64,000 nucleotides of DNA from Nicotiana tabacum (GCF_000715075.1 NC_134097.1:71209190-71273189); one strand, 5' to 3'; counted from the first letter of the stretch, positions 11,041 through 22,826 are shown. The notes: generated from the letters alone by a model not told the origin. Numbers and translations are program-made.

Positions 11041-11890
11041 TTATCACCTTATCACGCTATCTTGGACTATCATGCCAAGACTATAACCTTAGACTTGCCA
11101 GGTTTACCTCGTTTGGAGAAGAGAAGGAGTCCTGGTCATTCTGCCCGCAGTGTTATCTCGTATGTGAAGGCTCGACATATGGTCGAGAAGGGGTGTTTGG
11201 CCTATTTGGCATATGTTCGTGATTCTATTGCTGATGTTCCTTCTATTGATTCTGTGCATGTTGTTTGTGAGTTCCCCGAGGTGGTTGGAGTTGTTGAAGG
11301 ACTATGATATCACCATCTTATATCATCCAGGAAAGGCAAATGTGGTGACCGATGCTTTGAGTAGGAAGTCAGCCAGTATAGGCAGTCTTGCTTATATTCC
11401 AGTCGGTGAGAGACCGCTTGCTTTAGATGTTCAGGCTTTGGCCAATCAGTTCGTGAGGTTAGATGTTTCTGAGCCCAGCCTTGTATTAGCTTGCCTAGTC
11501 GCTCGTTCATCTTTATTGGAGCGTATCTGAGATCAGCATCTGTGTGTCCTTAGAGACATGGTGCAACACGGAGGTGCCAAGTAGGTTACCTTAGGTGATG
11601 ATGGAGTTTTGAGATTGTAGGGTCGGGTTTGTGTGTCTAATGTGGATGGGCTTCGAGAGTTGATTTAGAGGAGGCCCATAGCTCCCGGTACTCTATTCCT
11701 CTGGGCGCCGCTAAGATGTATCAGTATTTTCAATAGCATTATTGGTGGCGGAGAATGAAGAAGGATATCGTTGCATATGTGGCCCAGTGTTTGAATTGTC
11801 AGCAGGTTAAGTACGAGCATCAGATGCCTGGTGGGTTATTTCAGCAGATTGAGATTCCTGAGTGGAAGTGGGAGCAGATCACTATGGATT
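11041..11890 (+). pseudogene. Chromovirus pol remnant: RT deleted, RNase H tail, integrase N-terminus
   Basis: After the protease the frame reads YHAKTITLDLPGLPRLE and reaches VVCEFPEV at about 11280. There it jumps directly to the end of RNase H (LLKDYDITILYHPGKANV, then DALSRK, in a shifted frame). The whole RT and most of RNase H, roughly 1.2 kb in family members, are missing. Integrase follows, with stops: the zinc-finger end (CLNCQQVKYEHQMPGG, near 11790-11835) and the start of the catalytic core (WKWEQITMD). The core is interrupted at its first catalytic Asp by element T. It resumes at 30278. Confidence 0.85.
11886..11890 (+). repeat. Target-site duplication, left copy (element T)
   Basis: GGATT, matching GGACT at 30278-30282 with one transition. 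Removing T and one copy restores continuity of the integrase frame at M-D-F. Confidence 0.85.
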
Positions 11891-13079
11891 TGTTGTAACC
11901 CAATTTTTCCCTGTATATTTTTATATACAAAATACTTTCAAAATAGCATGTCCAAATGTTTTAGTATTTTTTTTCCTAATTTTTAAAAGATTTTTAAATC
12001 AATTTATTGCCCTATTTTATCAGTAAAAAAACAAATAATTATTTCCCAAATTATCATATTTGGAGATTAATTTATTGTATTCTCATATTTATACCAAAAT
12101 ATAGCTAAGGCAATTTTGCACATTTTTTTTACAAATTTATTTAGTATTTTAAAGCTAAATTACATATAATTGCAATAATAGCCTATTTTAAGATTTAATT
12201 GTGTTTATAATTAAAACATAGATTCCAGTATTTTTAGTTTAATATTTATATATTATTAATTAATTTAGTACTTTTAACTTGTTTCCAGAAATCATTTTAC
12301 TATTTTTTATAAAATAAATAAGGTAAATATGGCTATTTAAATACTAGCCCTACTTATTCCAATTTTAGCCTAAATTCTACCCGAATTAAACCCAATTGAA
12401 CCCCATCCCAATTCCTAAAATTACCCGCCCCTGACCCAATTAAATCCAACCCGCCCGGCTCCCCGTTTAATCCAGGTCGTTGATCAAAATGATCAACGAC
12501 CACATTTTCTCCTTTCCTTTTTTTAATTCACCAACCCCACTAACCCTAAGTCATTTTCACCTACCCGCCGCCTCTGAAACCCTCCACTCTCTCAAACTCT
12601 CTCGAGTCTTCTCAGAAACCCTAGCCGCCTCTTACCGCTTCCACCCTGAAAGCCACCGAAATCCATGGCTTCCAGGGCTATGGGAGTCTTATACCTACCT
12701 CTTGTTGCTCTTATACACTTGATCTCTGAAGATTCAAGGCCTGACCTTGAAGATTTGTACCCAGACCTCTGTCGATTCGAGGTTCCACGGCCATCTCCGG
12801 CCTTGCTCTGGCGTACTATGGTTGTTTGAGCCTGATTTTGACATCTCCGACTTAGATCGGTGACTTTTCAAATCCTTTCTTACTTCTAGGGTTCTTCTGA
12901 AACCCTAACCCTTCGAGGTTTTCTCCGATTCTTTTAGATCTGTTGTGTATCTATGCTTTCCCTAAGTTTTCAAACGATTTCTCTGTCTTTTCTTTCAAAA
13001 TTACTTTCAGAACCATTTCTTTTCCGATGTAGGGTTTTCTGAAAGTTTAAGTGTTTCTCTGACTTTCTTTCTTTTTTCT

Positions 13080-13400
13080 TTTGTGTGCATCTGCCTCTAC
13101 TATGTTCTTATATTTTTTCTTCTACCACATTCTTGTAATGCTTCTTCTACTATTTTTTCTATATCCTGTTGTTGTATGCTTCTTCTACTGTGTTTTCTAT
13201 ACCTTGTTCTTGTATGCTTCTTCTACTGTATTTTCTATATGTTGTTCTTGTATGCATCTCCTACTGTGTTTTCTTATACTATGTTCTCGTATGCTTTTCT
13301 ATTGTGTTCTGGTACTTTCTTCTACCATGTTCTGATATGTTTCTCCTACTATATTTTTTTACTGTGTTCTTAAGTGTTTTACTATTTTTCTTCTACTAAG
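13080..13400 (+). repeat. Pyrimidine-rich tandem repeat in 5' LTR of T
   Basis: About eight degenerate units of 35-45 bp built on CTTCTACTGTGTTTTCTATA and TTGTTCTTGTATG. The overlapping Phe/Leu/Cys-rich ORFs (13081-13399) come from this composition and are not genes. Confidence 0.75.
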
Positions 13401-15089
13401 TTCTGTTTAAGTTTCTTCTGAAAACTTCTCAGCATGTTTCTGCTACTGATCTTATCAGTCTTTTCCATTACGGTTCATGTTAGCTTCTTCTACTCTATTT
13501 TCTTTGAATTCTTCCGCTATGCTCTGTATGTTACTTTTCTATCAAGTTTCTCACGAGTTTCAGTTGCTGAGAGGAACAAGGTAGAGGTTTTAGTTCTTTT
13601 TGAGACCTCTGAACCTATTTTGAATCTCTGAAATGAGTTTCAAAACATTTGTTCTTCATATGATTCCCGCTCTTGCTAAACTCTTCTGCACTAGATCTTC
13701 TACTGATTTTACAATGACACCATAGTCTTTTTCATGCTTAACATGTCCGTATGCTCCTTATATATGATAAATTTCCCTCAAAATGGTTTTCAAATTTGCA
13801 ATTAGTTCAAACTTCCTTCTGAATATGGCTTGATTGATGTCTTTCCATTGTTTGATGATTTTCACTGTGACTCGGCCTAAGTTAAAACCCTTCTTCATCT
13901 TTTCTGACTCGGTTCATTCATGCAAAATCTCAGATCATTTTGATTTATTGCTTGTTAATTGATTTGCTTACCTTATTTGCACAAACCGTGTATTTCAAAA
14001 CCTTGTCCATAAATAACCTTTTATGTACTTGCCCCTAATGGCATGTTGTGCACAAAGTGCTTATTCATTTTTCTTTCCTTAAATTGCTTTTACCTGTTTG
14101 AATCTGAATCCCTTAATTAAGGGAAGTCTTGTGTATTTGATTGACAATCAGTTCCTCAACTATTTTCTTACCTTATTTTTGCCTAATTTTACACTATAAA
14201 ATGCACGACCCTTTTTCACAAAAGACACATCAGAATCCTTCTGAACTCATACTCTCTCACAATAACTTTCTCTTCTTGTCTGCATTGTGGCCTGTTTACA
14301 AGACCTACTACTTTTCTTTGTTTGTTTCCTTTGAAACTGGTATGTCTTGATTTAAGCTTTAGCACCACAATAATGTGTTTATTTACAGTCTTTTGTATCC
14401 ATGTCTACTTTACTGCTTTCTGTAGAGTTTAACATTTAAATTAGTATGCTTATGTCCTACTGCCTGTTTGTGCTATGAATCATTGCTCCCTATTTCCCTT
14501 TATGTGCTTTAAGTTACAGTTTAAAACATTACAATATGCAAGTTATTGTCTATGGATTGAACTTGATCCCTTAGAGGATCCTAACCTCTAAACAATGTGT
14601 TCTAACAGGCTTATGTGTGTGCCAACATTTCCCATTGCTGGGTATGCCCACTAGCCTGTCCTTGCCTCCTTACCACCACCCCATTCCCTATACCCTATGT
14701 GTATTAATGTAAACTGTTTCCCGTCCTATTTCCCCTTTTTAGAATTCTGCACTTGCACCCTCTCTTAGTCTCTAAGTTTTGCCCCCCTCTTATGAGCCTT
14801 GTCTTGGGACCTTGAATTCCATTTGAACTTGGACACTTGAGGGCTGGCCCTTCCACACTAAACTATGTCTTCATCTATAATGCATTTGGGGTGTGAGCAC
14901 TGCCCAGAGTCCATATGAGGCTCTTAGGAAACTCTGACACATCCAAATGGGAGAAAGGCTTTGAAATAAGAACTCTTGGAGTTGGTTTACTTCATACTTC
15001 AGACCTCTCGGGGATGGCTAGTGAAAATGGAAGGGTAACTATGTATGCAAAAGGGGTAGATAACCCGCCTACAGGAGTTTATGAATTCC

Positions 15090-15345
15090 TGCATTCTCAT
15101 ATAAATACCATGTCTATAGGAATCTTGCATTCTCATATAGATACCATGTCTCTAAGAATTTCTGCATTCTCATGTATAGATACCATGTCTATAGGAATCT
15201 TGCATTGCCATATAAATACCATGCCTATAGGTTATTTCTGAATTTCTGCATATCATATAGATATCCTGCCTATAGGAATTTCTGAATTTCTGCATATCAT
15301 ATAGATATCCTACCTATAGGTTCTTTCTGAATCTTGCATATGCAT
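15090..15345 (+). repeat. Tandem repeat at right side of deleted LTR segment
   Basis: Six to seven units of about 40-50 bp built on CATATAGATACCATGTCTAT and AGGAATTTCTGCATT. It ends within a few bases of the point where the 3' LTR deletion ends (15349). Confidence 0.8.
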
Positions 15346-16664
15346 TCCTCATTAGGCAAACATGTTTATAGGTCTTAAATAATCAACCGCAATTAGATAT
15401 CATTTTCATAGGCTTTAAACAAAATTCAACATCTAGATGCCATGCCTATAAGATTTCTGCACTTTTTACTATGTTTATAAAAGTGTCCAAAATTGACAAC
15501 ACATAGAAAGCATGCCTATAGGAGCTTTAATCGAATCTGAACCGCTTCACTCGCTTATAAGTCTAAAACCAGTAACAATGACGCATGCTCTTTTTCTAAT
15601 ACTCGCCTTTCTTTAATAACAGACGATTTTCCTTAAATCAGTATGTATTCATGTTTACTTCATTGTTTCTGGAATCAGTAGATATCATGCCTATAGGGTT
15701 TTCATATAACACTTAGGCAAGCCATAGGGTGAAAGTTTATAAACTGAATCAGATTTTATATGCTACAACCAGCAGGCAGGCCTGATTTGGGCTTCTTATC
15801 TGAACTATGTAATAAATTAGTCTGCCTCGATCCTTTAAGTTTAATCAGACCCTAAACAGTATGTGTAAGTCATGCTAACTACTTGCTTTTCTCTACATAA
15901 AGGAGGTCTGTTTGAGCCTTTTCATTTGTTTATATGCTTCCCCATACTTGCGATAATTTGTTTGTCACCGTAGTATTTTTACCTTTTGAAACCACAAGTA
16001 AGCCCAATATCCCTCACCTTTAGGATTAGTAGTCCCAAATGCCTCCGGGACTGATAGGATTGGGGCGTGTAATAGCATGCAATAAGTAAACGAGACCATT
16101 CCGCGCTTTAATACCTCAACGGGGTTGGAAAGGGTAGATATGGAAATGATGACCACACAATAACATCTCGTATAGCCCCTCATTGAGGAGTGATTACCGG
16201 ATGTTGTGTGGGGTGATCCATATTATTTACAAACCTAGGACCCCTTTTCCTTTATTTATTTGTTTTGTTGTTTATTCTCAAATTTCAAACTATTTTCTTA
16301 AAAAAAAAAATCAGCTTTTCTTTTAGTTCTTTTAACTTCACCTATTTTGTAACCATTACGTGAAAATCCCCTCTTGTTTGAAGTTCTTATTTGCCTACGT
16401 GTTATTTGTACCTAAAGTCACAACAATAGTTTGGCCGGGAACCACACTAGTGTATCTTGAGGGGTGTCTAATACCTTCCCCTTGGGATAATTTAAAGCCC
16501 TTACCCAATCTCTGGTTGTTCAAATGAAACCTTTCTTAGTGTCTTAATGCACTTAAATCATTAAGTGGCGACTCTTCAATTCAAACCCAATTCCTGAAAA
16601 GGAACGAGTTGTCCTCCCAAATGTCATAAACTCGATTTCGTGAGTAAAAGGGGGTGCGACAGCG

Positions 16665-16682
16665 TGGCAACTCTGCTGGGGA
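16665..16682 (+). promoter_or_regulatory. PBS of element T
   Basis: TGGCAACTCTGCTGGGGA three bases after the 5' LTR. It differs at two positions from the PBS of A. Probably the Tat-type tRNA-Arg site; the tRNA identity is inferred. Confidence 0.8.
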
Positions 16683-17104
16683 TTTCTTTTTGGCTTTTAC
16701 CATTTCAGGCTATTATTGTGAATTTACGCTTATCTATATGTCTTTATTTGCTTAATGCCTTTAAGTATTTAATTCCCTCTCCTATTACAAAATTGACTTG
16801 TCTTTTGTTTCTTTCCTTTATTTCTTTTACTGCTTTCCTTTACTGCTTTCTTTTATTACTGCTTTAAATTATGAAGGATTGCTATAACTACTTCATAACG
16901 TGCAAATACATGACAACTTGTTTTAATTATTTCATAAGCATGTTTTCAACATCATATTCCACTCGTGCCAAACAAATGTCATAGCAACGCTTATAATGAG
17001 TGGTTGCGCTCTTCCGATATTATCACCCTTTAAATCCGACAAAGGTATATTTGCGGTAAAACCAGTCGATCAACGGTGTAGTCGACGGTTCCGTGCCTTT
17101 CCCT

Positions 17105-17123
17105 CTTGAGTTGTCCGCTCAAG
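17105..17123 (+). other. Leader hairpin with loop TTGTCCG (element T)
   Basis: CTTGAG, loop TTGTCCG, CTCAAG: six perfect pairs, extendable by one wobble and one C-G pair. Same loop as 3101-3120 in A, different stem bases, pairing kept. Confidence 0.65.
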
Positions 17124-17366
17124 GGTACTATTCTAAAAACCGCATAGAAACCTTACCCTGTTTAATCATCCATGCATCATGGTCAAACCGAGACGAGTCA
17201 GTTATGTGGTCCGCATAATGACTCTTTAAGATAGCCTTGTCCAAAGTCCACTGGGTTTTCCCAAAACCCAAATGGACACTACCACGTTCTGTGCATTTAT
17301 TTGGAGAACTAAATGTCTTATGCCAATTATTGGTATTTAATAGGCGAGTCTGGTGGGGGTAAGGGC

Positions 17367-17386
17367 CTAACCCTTTTGTCTTGCAG
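17367..17386 (+). promoter_or_regulatory. Candidate 3' splice site before ORF1 of T
   Basis: Branch-point-like CTAAC (17367-17371), then a pyrimidine tract and TTGCAG ending at 17386, four bases before the ORF1 ATG at 17391. It fits the plant branch-to-acceptor distance. No donor has been fixed, so splicing is only a possibility. Confidence 0.4.
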
Positions 17387-17390
17387 AAAC

Positions 17391-18951
17391 ATGAGGCACG
17401 AAGTCCCCAGATTTGGCATGGTCACTAACATCCACCCAAGGTTGCTAAGCTGGTGGGAGTATCTTCATTCCAGTGATCAGACTCTTGTCCGAAAATACCT
17501 AGGAAACCTACCTTCCCTCCTGGAGGTCCAACCCAACAACAAAATCATAGAAGTTGCTACTCTGTTCTGGGATTATGATAGGTCTGTGTTTTGCTTCGGG
17601 GAGATTAAGATGACACCCCTGCTAGAGGAAATAGGAGGATTGGATGGTATACCATGGGAGACTCTGGGTTTGTTAATGCCGAAAAATTGCAAGGGTAGAG
17701 AGTACGAGAGGTACTGTCACAACAAATCCTACCGTACTTATCCGGATGAGTTCGCCCTTACATCGTTGGGGCATATTCACTGAAGGGTCTTTGTCTTTAT
17801 GTTATGCTTCTTGGGGATGATAGTGTTTCTAATGAAGAAAACAAGGATCCATACCAGGCTAGCCATGGTCACCAAAACTTTGAAAGAGGGAATTGGTGGA
17901 CAACCATTTAGCATAGTGCCCATGATCATCGCAAAGATATACTAAGCCTTGGAAAAGTGTCAACAAGGAGGCAAACACTTCGAGGGCTGCAACTTGCTAC
18001 TCCAGCTCTGGCTCATGGAGCATCTTCAAAGGGGTGAATATCGGCAAGAGATTCAGCGTAGAGACTAGGATGATCATATAGCCTTCAATCAACCAAGGCG
18101 AATGAACTACATGCCCAACATGTTTGCTCAGCCAGAAGATGCCAAGGGGTGGGTGGAGCTGTTTGAAAATCTAACTGAAGATCAAATACAATGGATGTTT
18201 GAGTGGTTCCCTACTAAAGAGTTCATCGCCCGATCCAGGGACGCACCATTTATGATACTGATCAGTTTGAGAGGAACCTACCCTTATGTCCCTCTCCGAG
18301 TTATGAGACAGGCTGGCAGGAAGCAGGTTATACCAAGGGTCGACAAGATGAGTCACTTTCGGGCCGACTTTCAGGACGATGATAGCCCTTACAAGTGCCA
18401 AGCTCAGCATATGTGGCACTGTAAACTCATTCTAGGAAGAGATAGCATCGAGCTGGAAAGATACCATGCTGGCTGCACCCCATACTATTCAGGCTAGTTA
18501 GAGGATAATCACAATGGTTTGGGCCAACCCAGGTTTGTTCGAGGTCACAGAATCATTGATAAAAGGGCTGAAGCACAGGTCAAATACAACCAACTCCCAA
18601 GAGGATTCGGTATGTGAAAGCGAGCACTGTGAGATTCAAGAAGCCCACCAAAAACTGATTGAAGAGTGGAAAGACATGGCTGTCAGTGCCAACAAGCGAC
18701 TGGGATACTTGGAACGAAGTTTAGCGGAGCTGGAAAGGAAGTTTCTCAAGAGGATCGATGACTGCCAGAATGTTGAAGGAAACGAGGGTGGACACCTGGC
18801 CAGAGACTACCTGCTGCTGGGACTTCGCGAGCTGGTGAAGCTGCTGGATGGAGCCAAAGATGCCGAGTCTAGGGAAGGCCCTTCTAGGACAAAAAAGATA
18901 GGAATCTTTTCTTTTTGCTTTAAGAAATGTAATAAGGCCAATGACCACTAG
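17391..18951 (+). pseudogene. Tat element T ORF1, DUF7745-like, broken
   Basis: ATG at 17391 (MRHEVPRFGMVTNIHP). The first segment, to 17783, has LLSWWEYL, ATLFWDYDRSVFCFGEIKM and TPLLEEIGG, matching the order of motifs in ORF1 of A (LWWNDL, PYWD, DFELTPTLEEIAG). Frame is lost at about 17783, with recognisable shifted sequence at 17800-18050. It returns at 18102-18497 (EDQIQWMFEWFPTKEFIA; PYVPLRVMRQAGRKQVIP) and after a TAG continues at 18514-18951 as a charged, coiled-coil-like tail. Role as in element A: unknown accessory protein between leader and gag. At least one frameshift region and two stops. Confidence 0.8.
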
Positions 18952-19221
18952 TGACATTTTATTCCTTGTTATTTAGTGTCGTTTTGGGATTCGTCTACTT
19001 TTATCAATAAAATGAGGCATTTAGCATTCTAAGTTCTCCAAATCAATTTGTCGCTAGGCCTACCTCGGGCAAAACAAGGCTCCCAAATTAGGACACGATT
19101 TACATTCTTGCACTATGTGTTTAAATATCGCAACATCTTTTCCTTATAATCCTCACTAACTTGTTACCTTTTGTTTTATAATTCATTTTTATTCCCCTAC
19201 CCAAAGGTTAGTTCGTGCACT
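18952..19221 (+). other. ORF1-gag spacer of T
   Basis: AT-rich, no coding sequence recognised. Unlike element A, no copy of the two-hairpin RNA module was found after ORF1 here. Confidence 0.55.
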
Positions 19222-21441
19222 CCGGCATCGTCATCATATTCCACAAGATCAAAGGGCCCTCCACCCACTCCTCCTTCTAGTCCTATCAAAAGCAGAAACA
19301 AAGGAAAGATGGAAGATTTGAACAACACTAGAAAGGAAAACTCAAGTGACCGGGTAGAGGTCACTCATAGTGCTCAAGTCTCCAAAGAAAGTGCGTCCCA
19401 ACTCGAGCAGAAACTGTTGAAATTTCAGGAGGAACTTGATCAGGTTTGGAATCTGGCAAACTTGCCATCTTCCCTCACTACTCCAGATATCAATTTTCCA
19501 AACGCTCAGAACCCCACGCCTCCACAAAACATCCCAAAGCCATAAAACCACCCCGCTCCTCACCACCACTGCAATACTTGCCACACATCTAACAATACCC
19601 ACTGCTCATCCCTAAACCTTTGAATTCCACAAATGACCATTTCCACGCCCACCGTAGCACCCCCATATATGTGGAGACCATGCCACACTCCACCCAACCC
19701 ATCTCAAGCACACCCGAGTCTAATGATAAAGACTCACTCATCAGGAACTTGGCTGCGGAACTCAAGAAGTTGACTAGTCGAATTCAGGGTGTTGAAGGAA
19801 GTAAGGTGATTGAAGGGTTAAACTACGAAGATCTTTGCATACAACCGAATGTCGAACTGCCCGAAGGGTACAAACCTCCTAAGTTCGAGATGTTTGATGG
19901 TACAGGGTATCCGAGATTCCACTTGAGAACATACTGCGACAAGCTAGTCGGAGTAGGGAAGGACGAAAGGATTCGTATGAAGCTTTTCATGAGGAGTCTG
20001 AGAGGAGATGCTTTGTCTTGGTACATTAGCCAAGACCCGAAGAAATGGACAAACTGGGTGATATGGCATTTGACTTTATGGATAGGTTCAGGTTCAACAC
20101 AGAAAATGCGCCAGATGTGTTCTACATCCAGAATTTAAAGAAGAAGCCCGCAGAAACATTCCGCGAGTACACTACTCGTTGGAAATTAGAAGCTGCTAAG
20201 GTCAGACAAGCTTTAGAAGAACAAATGAACAAGTTTTTCGTTCGAGCTCAAGACCTGCAGTACTATGAAAGGCTGATGTTGATTGAGAGCCAGAAATTTT
20301 TCCAACATCATCAACCTAGGGGAAATGATCGAGGAAGGCATCAAAAGTGTATGGTTACAAACTTTGAAGCTTTGAAATCTACCAATAAGGCTTTATAGTC
20401 TGGTGGTACGTCCAAGAAAAGGGACGTAGGTGTCGTAGTGGTTGTACAAAGAGTCAAATACCCTATCAAATACCAAGCCTATCTGATACCTCCACTCACA
20501 TATTAGCTTACCCTGAATTACCAAGCACCCTCACCCTCTTACCAAACTCCACCAGCTATGTACCAATCACCCCCACCTCCTACATATCAACTTGATTCAC
20601 CCAGATATTCCCAACCCGCATATGTCTACCAAGCCTACAATGCTCAGCCATTGCTGAGCCAATTGACCAGTTGTACGAAAAGCTCAAAGCTGCTGGTTAT
20701 GTCACCCATATCCCTGCTATAACCCCTGAGAACCCTTCTCAATGGGTCAATCCAAATAAATCTTGTGCATACCATTCCGGCATGAAAGGGCATACCATTG
20801 ATAAATGCCGCTCTCTGAAAAACAAGATCCAGACTTTGATTGATAACAAGATCATTATGGCAAAGGAGCCTACTCTGAATGTTCGCAACAACCCTCTACC
20901 GGACCATAAGGGTGGAGGTGTTCACATGATTAAAATAAAGGATGATTGGGAAACCAAAGGATCGATCGGTTTAATCACAGAAGGTGACAAACCAAAAAAG
21001 CCAATAGTCACCCTTAATTCGATTGTAGTCCAGACTCAGCCTTCTAGGGATGCTGAGGTAAACATGTCTGTACCACTTGGTTTTGAAGCACCACCCCCTG
21101 CAATGACGCCAACACCAATTGAGGTCGAGTTTGGGTCTCCAACAAACGCACCCGTACCGTTTGAAGTTACGGTTTTACCCTCCAAAATACATGCTCCATT
21201 CAAAGTAAAGGTGACCATTCAAGTAGCAATGTCGACCGTAACACCATTCCGTACAAATTCCATACCTTGGGATTACACAGCCGAGGCGAGAAGGAAAGGT
21301 AAAGCCAAGTTCGGGGAAATAGTTGCGGCACAAAGTATGACAAGAACCGGGAGATTTTATACTCCAGAGCATTTAGCTAAGTCGAGTAAGCAGGCTTCTA
21401 GTCGGCCGACCATTACTGAAATTGGGCCTGATGATCTCTAG
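19222..21441 (+). pseudogene. Tat element T gag, broken
   Basis: A Pro/Ser-rich N-terminal part (19222-19545) precedes a coiled-coil-like segment. The capsid-type retrotransposon gag domain is at about 19830-20380, split between two frames: YKPPKFEMFDGTGYPRFHL and RSLRGDALSWYISQ in one, MAFDFMDRFRFNTENAPD and FREYTTRWKLEAAKVRQ in the next. After another break a knuckle-like motif CAYHSGMKGHTIDKC is at about 20764-20808. The C-terminal part runs to TAG 21439-21441, where the following frame is the same as the protease frame. Gag would form the RNA-packaging particle. At least two frameshifts plus stops. Confidence 0.85.
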
Positions 21442-22473
21442 AGAAAGATAGAAGACAAGGAATACTCAGTCATTGATCAGCTAAACAAAACACCGACACA
21501 AATTTCTATCCTAGCTTTGCTGCAAAGTTCCGATGCACATAAGAATGCCTTGTTCAAGGTGTTGAGTGAGGCATATGTACCAAGAAACATCACCGGAGGA
21601 GAAATGGAAAACATGGTAGGGCAGGTATTGGAAAGTCACAAGATCACTTTTCATGAATATGAGCTGCCACCAGAAGGGTTAAGTCACAACAAAACGTTAC
21701 ACATCACCGTGAAATGCGAAGATTATTTTATCACTAGGATCCTGATTGATGGAGGGTCCAACCTCAATATTTGTTTATTGGTAACACTCAGAACATTGGG
21801 AAAGGGTCTGCATGAGATCAAGGACGGTTCCATCAACGTCAAAGCTTTCGACGGTTCCCAAAGGTCCACTACTGGGGAAATTAGTTTGTGCTTGCAAATA
21901 GGGCCTGCTTGGTTCGATGTCGATTTCCAAGTAATAGATGTGCCGACATCTTACAACTTGCTGTTGGGACAGCCATGGATTCATGTCGCTGGGGCTGTAG
22001 CGTCAACACGACATAAGGCAATGAAGCTTGAGTGGAATCACCAAGAGGTGATCATTCACGGCAACGGTAGCAATCCCCTATACAGTCGCCAAACTATCCC
22101 AGTGATTGAAGGAACAAGAAAGATAGGCGGGGAAACCTATCAACACATCGAGCGAGTCAACACCGTTGACAAAGACAAATGGTGGGACAACAAAATTGAA
22201 AGCATATTGAACTGGAGCGGATATGAACCTGGCAAGGGACTTGGCAAGAACCTCCAAGGAATTGCCAAGCCTATCAAACTGAAGAAACATGGCACCACTT
22301 TCAGTCTGGGATACGAGTATACTTGGGAGGAATTCAACAACTGGTCGCCACCATGGCGCTGTCCATACTACCCGCTAGAGCAGCCAATACCACATTTGGA
22401 GCAGACTTTCCAGCCGGCCAATGTTATCTATGGGTCGGAAGAAGAGGAAGCACTAGCAGTAGTGAGGAATTAG
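21442..22473 (+). pseudogene. Tat element T protease with C-terminal G-patch
   Basis: In frame with the end of gag; the intervening TAG at 21439 lies where a Trp codon (TGG) is likely. From Met 21517 the protein has 318 residues. A retropepsin-like domain has the active-site motif RILIDGGSNLNIC (Asp at residue 78), D-G-G in place of the usual D-S/T-G, and YNLLLGQPWIH later, the conserved second half. Residues about 234-270 (22216-22330) read SGYEPGKGLGKNLQGI, a G-patch, a Gly-rich RNA-interacting motif; a G-patch after protease is also known in some betaretroviruses. The frame ends at TAG 22471 and similar coding continues to about 22613 (MDYCVIFKEDGEEGPS). Confidence 0.85.
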
Positions 22474-22613
22474 TTCCTAGAAGATGATGACATGGATTAT
22501 TGTGTCATCTTCAAGGAGGATGGGGAGGAAGGCCCTTCCATACAGGTCGTAAGCCGAGGAGCATGCCTCAACAATTGGACCATCAGAACCACCAGAGCCC
22601 GTAAAGCCTCGGG

Positions 22614-22826
22614 GTAGCAAGGCTGAACAAAGCATCATGCACTATCTTTTATTTTTACTAGTTGATTTTCCTTTCGCATTTTGAATTTTCGTAATAAGAT
22701 CTTCTAATGTTCAAAACAGTTATGAAATTTATCAAAGCATTTCGGTTTCCTTACAAATCTTACTCTTATTATTTTCTCTCATTACTTTATTTATATAACA
22801 TTACTATTACCTATCTTGATGAACCA
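22614..22826 (+). other. AT-rich stop-filled spacer between protease and RT (intron-like)
   Basis: Coding-like sequence stops at about 22613 and resumes in another frame at about 22827 (VVTCNETTQQTDMDLEE). The interval is T-rich with stops in all frames. Ogre elements are reported to have an intron between protease and RT; position and composition match, but I cannot define both splice sites. Confidence 0.5.

Larger units (their letters stand above)
11891..16661 (+). repeat. 5' LTR of element T
   Basis: 4771 bp, TGTTGTAACCC to GTGCGACA. The first 630 bp and last 1310 bp align with the 3' LTR. The middle (about 12520-15348) is unique to this copy and holds two tandem arrays. No supported gene within; the many short ORFs are low-complexity. 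Confidence 0.93.
16683..17390 (+). other. Leader of element T
   Basis: About 700 bp between PBS and ORF1 ATG, no supported ORF. It contains the conserved hairpin (17105-17123) and ends in a good splice-acceptor-like sequence (17367-17386). Confidence 0.7.

Noticed and set aside
13081..13399. Three overlapping Leu/Phe/Cys-rich ORFs suggesting membrane peptides
   Set aside because: They follow the pyrimidine-rich tandem repeat in an LTR, occur in all three frames and lack other gene signals.
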